Assembly: GCA_934385225.1 (NCBI GenBank) | Contig: CAKRPQ010000033.1 | Span: 1-19,069, forward strand | DNA length: 19,069 bases | DNA from: an uncultured Eubacteriales bacterium | GTDB taxonomy: Bacteria; Bacillota; Clostridia; Oscillospirales; CAG-272 | Direction of reading: 5' to 3' | Shown: positions 15,044 to 19,069 of the stretch, piece by piece | Numbering within the stretch: position 1 is the stretch's first letter | Layout of the letters: each line of letters opens with the position of its first letter | The notes under the pieces: model-generated | Databases searched by the model: none | What the model was told of the DNA's origin: nothing | What the model saw: only the letters and a program-made list of their open reading frames with translations | Position numbers and translations under genes: made by a program

Positions 15044-17332
15044 ATGGTAATGTGCTCAAAGTGCAATAAACGCGTAGCCGTTATATTTACGACCTATAAC
15101 GAAAACGGCGAGACAAAAAGCCGCGGTTATTGCATAAAATGTGCGAAAGAGATGGGGTTGCCCGTTGATAATATGCTGGGCGGAGTGTTCGGAAAATTCG
15201 GACTTGACCCCGAACAGATAGAGGATATGGAAGACAATATGAACGATATGATCGCCGAATATAATGACGGCGATGACGGCGATGACGGAAGCGACGGAAG
15301 AGCACCCGCGATAGACTTCGGCAAACTTATGGGAGAAGCGGGTAACGTCAGCGGAAATATTCCGAAAGGAAACGGAAAGGTCGGCGGAAAAGACCGGAAG
15401 AAAAAGAAATATCTCGACACATACTGTCGTAATCTTACCGAAAGCGCGAAAAAAGGCGAGCTTGATAAAATAATCGGAAGAGAAAAAGAGCTCGGCAGAG
15501 TGATACAGATACTTTGCCGCCGCCAGAAAAACAACCCTTGCCTTATAGGCGAGCCGGGAGTAGGTAAAACGGCGATTGCGGAAGCACTCGCGGAGAAGAT
15601 AGCCGCGGGCGACGTACCGTATAAACTTAAAAATCAGCAGGTTTATCTTGTTGATCTTACCGCGCTTGTTGCGGGAACGCAATTCAGAGGACAGTTTGAG
15701 CAGAGAATGCAGGGACTTATAAACGAGGTAAAAGAGGCGGGAAATGTTATTCTCGTAATTGACGAGGTGCATAACCTTGTCGGTTCGGGCGATGCCGAGG
15801 GAAGTATGAATGCGGCAAATATTCTGAAACCCGCACTTTCGCGCGGAGAGATACGCGTTATAGGCGCAACAACCCTCACCGAATACAGAAAATATATTGA
15901 AAAGGACTCGGCACTCGAAAGAAGATTTCAGCCCGTGACAGTAAACGAACCGTCGCTTGAAGAGAGTGCCGCAATGCTCCGCGGAATAAAGCATTATTAT
16001 GAAGATTTTCATATGATAAAGATTCCCGACGACGTAATAGAAAAAGCGGTAAAGATGTCCGAGAGATATATTACCGACAGGTATCTTCCCGATAAGGCGA
16101 TAGACCTTCTCGACGAAGCGGCGGCAAATCTTTCGCTTTCCTGCGCGGAGATAAACGAAAGCTATGAAATAAGAGATAAACTTCTCGAACTCAAATCCGA
16201 GCGCGAAAAAATCGAGGGCGAACAAGCTGCCGATGAAGCGGCGGAAGAAAAGAAATATGAAAAAGTCGCTAACTGTAAAGCGGAGGAAATGCGCCTTTCC
16301 GAAAGGCTCCGCGAAATAGAACCGAAACTCAAAAACGTGACTATGACCGAAAACAATCTTGCCGAGGTCGTTGAGGTGTGGACGGGTATCCCTGCGTCGG
16401 ATATAACCGAAAACGAATTTGAACGCATAGACCGCCTTGAAGGGCGACTTAAAGAGCGTATTGTCGGGCAGGACGAGGCAGTAAGTGCCGTTTCGAGAGC
16501 GATAAAGAGAAGCCGCGCGGGAATTGCATATAAAAAGAAACCCGTGTCGTTTATTTTTGCGGGACCTACGGGCGTCGGAAAGACGGAACTTGTGAAAACT
16601 CTTGCCGCCGATCTCTTCAATTCTCCCGAAACGCTTATAAGACTTGATATGTCGGAGTTTATGGAGAAACATTCGGTGTCAAAGATAATCGGCTCGCCTC
16701 CCGGATATGTCGGATACGATGACGCGGGTCAGCTGACCGAAAAGATCAGACGCAAGCCGTATTCCGTTGTTCTTTTTGACGAGATCGAAAAGGCACACCC
16801 CGATGTGCTTAACATTCTGCTTCAAATTCTTGACGACGGCAGAATAACGGACGCGCACGGAAAAACCGTGAATTTCGAAAACACCCTTATTGTAATGACA
16901 ACAAATGCAGGTTCGGACGGCGGAGCGGCGCTTGCGGGCTTCTCGGCTTCGAGAACAGAGGCGGCAAACGAAAAAACGGAAAAGGCACTTCTTTCGTTCC
17001 TTCGACCCGAATTTATAAATCGCGTTGACGAGATAATCACTTTCCGTTCGCTCGATAAGGACGATTTCAGAAAGATTGCGGCGATAATGATGAAAGAACT
17101 CGGCGAGGTGCTCGCGGAAAAGAACATTTCGCTAACGGTTAATGACGACGCGCTTGCACTTATTGCCGAAAAATCGTTTTCGAATAAGTTCGGCGCGAGA
17201 AATATGCGTCGTTTTATCCAGACAAATATTGAGGATAAACTTGCCGAAAATATAATTTCGGACTATAATAAAACTTTCACGCAGGCATATGTCGGCGAAA
17301 AGGACGGAGAACTTCTCATAACCTGTATGTAA
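15044..17332 (+). CDS. ClpE-like AAA+ unfoldase with N-terminal zinc finger
   Basis: ATP-dependent protein unfoldase of the Clp/HSP100 family, 762 aa, expected to feed substrates to ClpP. A zinc-finger-like start (C4-x2-C7 and C30-x2-C33) replaces the ClpC N-domain, as in ClpE. An acidic D-D-G linker (74-86) and a basic stretch (116-122) follow. AAA-1 has Walker A GEPGVGKT (169-176) and Walker B D240 E241. A coiled UVR/M-like region (about 375-430) links to AAA-2, with GPTGVGKT (507-514), D579 E580, arginine finger R660 in RPEFINR, and sensor 2 GARNMRR (717-723). The presumed ClpP loop reads AGF (631-633) instead of the usual hydrophobic-G-F. AAAGGAG is ten bases before the ATG. No CtsR or CIRCE operator was seen in the 23-base gap. 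Confidence 0.92.
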   Translation: MVMCSKCNKRVAVIFTTYNENGETKSRGYCIKCAKEMGLPVDNMLGGVFGKFGLDPEQIEDMEDNMNDMIAEYNDGDDGDDGSDGRAPAIDFGKLMGEAGNVSGNIPKGNGKVGGKDRKKKKYLDTYCRNLTESAKKGELDKIIGREKELGRVIQILCRRQKNNPCLIGEPGVGKTAIAEALAEKIAAGDVPYKLKNQQVYLVDLTALVAGTQFRGQFEQRMQGLINEVKEAGNVILVIDEVHNLVGSGDAEGSMNAANILKPALSRGEIRVIGATTLTEYRKYIEKDSALERRFQPVTVNEPSLEESAAMLRGIKHYYEDFHMIKIPDDVIEKAVKMSERYITDRYLPDKAIDLLDEAAANLSLSCAEINESYEIRDKLLELKSEREKIEGEQAADEAAEEKKYEKVANCKAEEMRLSERLREIEPKLKNVTMTENNLAEVVEVWTGIPASDITENEFERIDRLEGRLKERIVGQDEAVSAVSRAIKRSRAGIAYKKKPVSFIFAGPTGVGKTELVKTLAADLFNSPETLIRLDMSEFMEKHSVSKIIGSPPGYVGYDDAGQLTEKIRRKPYSVVLFDEIEKAHPDVLNILLQILDDGRITDAHGKTVNFENTLIVMTTNAGSDGGAALAGFSASRTEAANEKTEKALLSFLRPEFINRVDEIITFRSLDKDDFRKIAAIMMKELGEVLAEKNISLTVNDDALALIAEKSFSNKFGARNMRRFIQTNIEDKLAENIISDYNKTFTQAYVGEKDGELLITCM
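15263..15289 (+). repeat. Three tandem 9-bp units encoding a D-D-G linker
   Basis: Three in-frame copies of a 9-base unit, RATGACGGM (AATGACGGC, GATGACGGC, GATGACGGA), encode NDGDDGDDG at residues 74-82 of the ClpE-like protein. Being in frame, gain or loss of units would change only the length of an acidic linker between the zinc finger and AAA-1. Confidence 0.85.
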
Positions 17333-17339
17333 AAGGAGG
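17333..17339 (+). promoter_or_regulatory. Strong ribosome binding site fixing a GTG start
   Basis: AAGGAGG begins directly after the stop codon of the ClpE-like gene and lies eight bases before the GTG at 17348. No ATG in frame is nearby (the first is codon 17), so this site decides the start and indicates the gene is translated. Confidence 0.9.
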
Positions 17340-17347
17340 TGGCAGAG

Positions 17348-19069
17348 GTGAGCAAATGGTATGCGCTCGGAATCGAAGAGGTCGAAAAAAAGCTTATGAC
17401 AAATGTGTCGACGGGACTTTCGCCGAAAGAAGTTTCGGCACGTCTCCGCAGGTTCGGCTATAATAATATATACAAAACGGCGCGTAAACCGTTTGCACAC
17501 CATGCCGTCGGTGTTGTATCCGATATTTCCGTTATTCTGTTTGCCGTTTTGCTCGTCGTGGGACTTTTCTTCGGCGACAGAAAGCAAACCGCGGCGGCAT
17601 TGATACTTTTCATTGCTTCCGTTGTGCTTTCAACCGTCTGCCGTATTGTTTCCGCACTGCGTTTTGAGAATACCTTTGACCGTTCGTACCCTTCCGTGAG
17701 CGTTCTGAGAGACGGTAAGGTTTATAGATCTGATATTCGGGATATAGTTGCGGGTGATGTGATATTGCTAAAAAAGGGCGATATTGTACCGTGCGATTGC
17801 AGACTGATCAGTTCCGAAAATCTGAGGACGATTGAATTTGTCGGTAAGGTTTCGGGGCGCGAGCAAAAGAAGATAACCGTCAAAAACGCCGACAGGACAT
17901 ACAGCGCGTCTGATAAACCGAGCATTGCCGAAAGAGAGAATATGGTAAGTGCCGCAGCTGTTGTTTCTTCGGGCAGCGGACGAGCCGTTGCCGTTGCAAC
18001 GGGCGAAAACACGTTTATCGGTATGATTCTCGGTGAACTTGAACTTTGCGCGCCGAGAAAAAGAGAACTTGCCATAGCGTCACCCGTTCGCCGATTTCTT
18101 TCAAAATGTACTACTGCTTTTCTCATCGCTGTCGTTCCCGTGACCGCCGTGGCGGCAATTACGGGGAAAAACGAATATAATGTAATTGATATAATTATTA
18201 CCATCATCGGCGTTTCACTGTTCTTTTCAAGCGATATTGTTTACGGCGTTGCTTCTCTCATTTTTGCCGTGCCCGTAAAAAGGGCGGCAAAAAACGGCGC
18301 GATCATAAAGTCAAAGGGTGCAATCGAGGATATAAACTACATTGATTCCGTTGTTATCGTCGGAAACGATTCTTTCTCGGTTCGTGAGAAGAAAGCGGAG
18401 AGCGTTTATGCCGCAAATAAATTTTACGATGTTTCGGAAGGGAAAGAGACGCAGAACGACGAGGCACTTCGTTTTTTTGCTGAGCTTGCCTTTCTCGGAG
18501 CATTCGGCAGATCGAACAGAGTGTCCGATATGTCGATTGGCGACAGCGATACCGAAACATTCGAGTCGGTACGCGCGTTTTCCGAAAAAGCGGGCTGCGA
18601 TACCGATAAAGCCCTTACGGAAAATGTCGTTGCCGAATACCTCCCGTCAAGGGTCTCCGAGTTTGATACAACTCTTGTTAAAAACGGGGAAGAATATCGT
18701 GTTATATGCTTCGGTGAAAACACATCTCTTGTCGGAATTTGCACCGATATGCGCACGCCCAACGGAACGATACCGCTTGACCCGCAGAAAAAAGCCGAAA
18801 TAATAAGCGCTTGCAGTCAGTTTGTGAAGAAATCAAAAAAGGTGTCGCTTGTCGCGTCTCGTATAAGTCCGTGTTCGAGCCTTTCGCGCCTCGGTGCCGT
18901 TCAGAACCAGATGATTTTCGAGGGATATATCGTTTATGCCGACCCGTATTCAAAACCGTTCGCAGACAGAGTGCGCGAAATGCGTGAGGCAGACATAAAC
19001 GTGTACTATTTTGCCGATGAAAAGGCGGAGGACATTATCACCGCGTTTAATACGGGGCTTGTCGGCAGT
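17348..19069 (+). CDS. Divergent P-type ATPase-like membrane protein, probably catalytically dead (runs off right edge)
   Basis: An open frame of 574 codons to the window edge. Architecture follows P2-type cation ATPases: a cation-ATPase N-terminal domain (GIEEVEKKL...GLSPKEVSARLRRFGYN, 8-39), M1-M2 (about 57-76, 81-102), an actuator domain (VSVLRDGK and DIVAGDVILLKKGDIVPCDCRL, 117-153; NMVSAAAVVSSGSGRAVAVATGENTFIG, 198-225), M3-M4 (about 254-272, 278-310), then a P/N region. Key motifs are altered. TGES is SGRE (169-172); the M4 PEGLP site aligns with SDIVY (295-299); the DKTGT site after VVIV is GNDSFS (339-344); KGAPE aligns with FGENT (455-459); DPPR is DPYS (532-535); TGD is FAD (555-557). 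It follows the ClpE-like gene by 15 bases. Transport by the normal phosphoenzyme cycle looks impossible; a regulatory or scaffold role is inference. Confidence 0.8.
   Translation, partial: MSKWYALGIEEVEKKLMTNVSTGLSPKEVSARLRRFGYNNIYKTARKPFAHHAVGVVSDISVILFAVLLVVGLFFGDRKQTAAALILFIASVVLSTVCRIVSALRFENTFDRSYPSVSVLRDGKVYRSDIRDIVAGDVILLKKGDIVPCDCRLISSENLRTIEFVGKVSGREQKKITVKNADRTYSASDKPSIAERENMVSAAAVVSSGSGRAVAVATGENTFIGMILGELELCAPRKRELAIASPVRRFLSKCTTAFLIAVVPVTAVAAITGKNEYNVIDIIITIIGVSLFFSSDIVYGVASLIFAVPVKRAAKNGAIIKSKGAIEDINYIDSVVIVGNDSFSVREKKAESVYAANKFYDVSEGKETQNDEALRFFAELAFLGAFGRSNRVSDMSIGDSDTETFESVRAFSEKAGCDTDKALTENVVAEYLPSRVSEFDTTLVKNGEEYRVICFGENTSLVGICTDMRTPNGTIPLDPQKKAEIISACSQFVKKSKKVSLVASRISPCSSLSRLGAVQNQMIFEGYIVYADPYSKPFADRVREMREADINVYYFADEKAEDIITAFNTGLVGS

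Noticed and set aside
15056..16672. Long open frame (538 codons) on the minus strand
   Set aside because: It lies entirely opposite the ClpE-like gene, has no recognisable domain or ribosome binding site, and is explained by codon bias of the sense strand.
17348..19069. Reading the last gene as a decayed pseudogene
   Set aside because: 574 codons are uninterrupted, with a strong ribosome binding site and several well-kept P-type ATPase segments; loss is confined to catalytic motifs.

Overview
The window looks like chromosome from a spore-forming member of the Clostridia (Bacillota). The evidence is the start of a spore germination protease gene (gpr) at the left edge, strong AAGGAG-type ribosome binding sites, extended -10 sigma-A promoters, a ClpE-type ATPase, a DUF951 gene, a YfhO gene, and a RuvC resolvase. 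RuvC is usual in Clostridia, whereas Bacilli use RecU. Genus cannot be assigned from this sequence. Genes are packed tightly, with only two gaps over 150 bases (433-636 and 8135-8292); both are AT-rich and hold promoters. I see no RNA genes, insertion sequences, CRISPR arrays or phage genes.

Layout. (1) 1-432, minus: 5' part of gpr, running off the left edge. (2) 637-2343, plus: a lone peptide-type ABC transporter lipoprotein with its own promoter, closed by a bidirectional terminator. (3) 2408-8134, minus: an apparent operon transcribed leftward from a promoter at 8164-8192, in the order DUF951, YfhO membrane protein, ruvA, ruvB, hydroxyacid (glycerate-type) dehydrogenase, ending at the same terminator. 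(4) 8293-19069, plus: an unbroken run from a divergent promoter at 8229-8257, in the order ruvC, SAM methyltransferase, ecfA1, ecfA2, ecfT, truA, DUF5711 protein, CvpA-family protein, ClpE-like unfoldase, and a P-type ATPase-like protein that runs off the right edge. Every junction in (4) is 26 bases or less and several overlap.

How they work together. RuvA and RuvB (branch migration) are on one side of a shared divergent promoter region and RuvC (resolvase) on the other, so the Holliday junction machinery is still controlled from one 158-base region. EcfA1, EcfA2 and EcfT form the shared motor of an ECF vitamin/metal importer, with no substrate-binding S component in view; ecfA1A2T-truA is a familiar Firmicutes arrangement. 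The DUF5711 and CvpA proteins are membrane proteins of unknown role.

The most interesting item is the last gene. It has the architecture of a P2-like cation ATPase (N-terminal domain, actuator, M1-M4, P/N region), but none of the 574 visible residues form the DKTGT phosphorylation motif. The actuator TGES, the M4 PEGLP-type site, the KGAPE nucleotide site and the TGD motif are also altered. The frame is open and the ribosome binding site is strong, so it looks like a maintained pseudoenzyme rather than a decaying gene.
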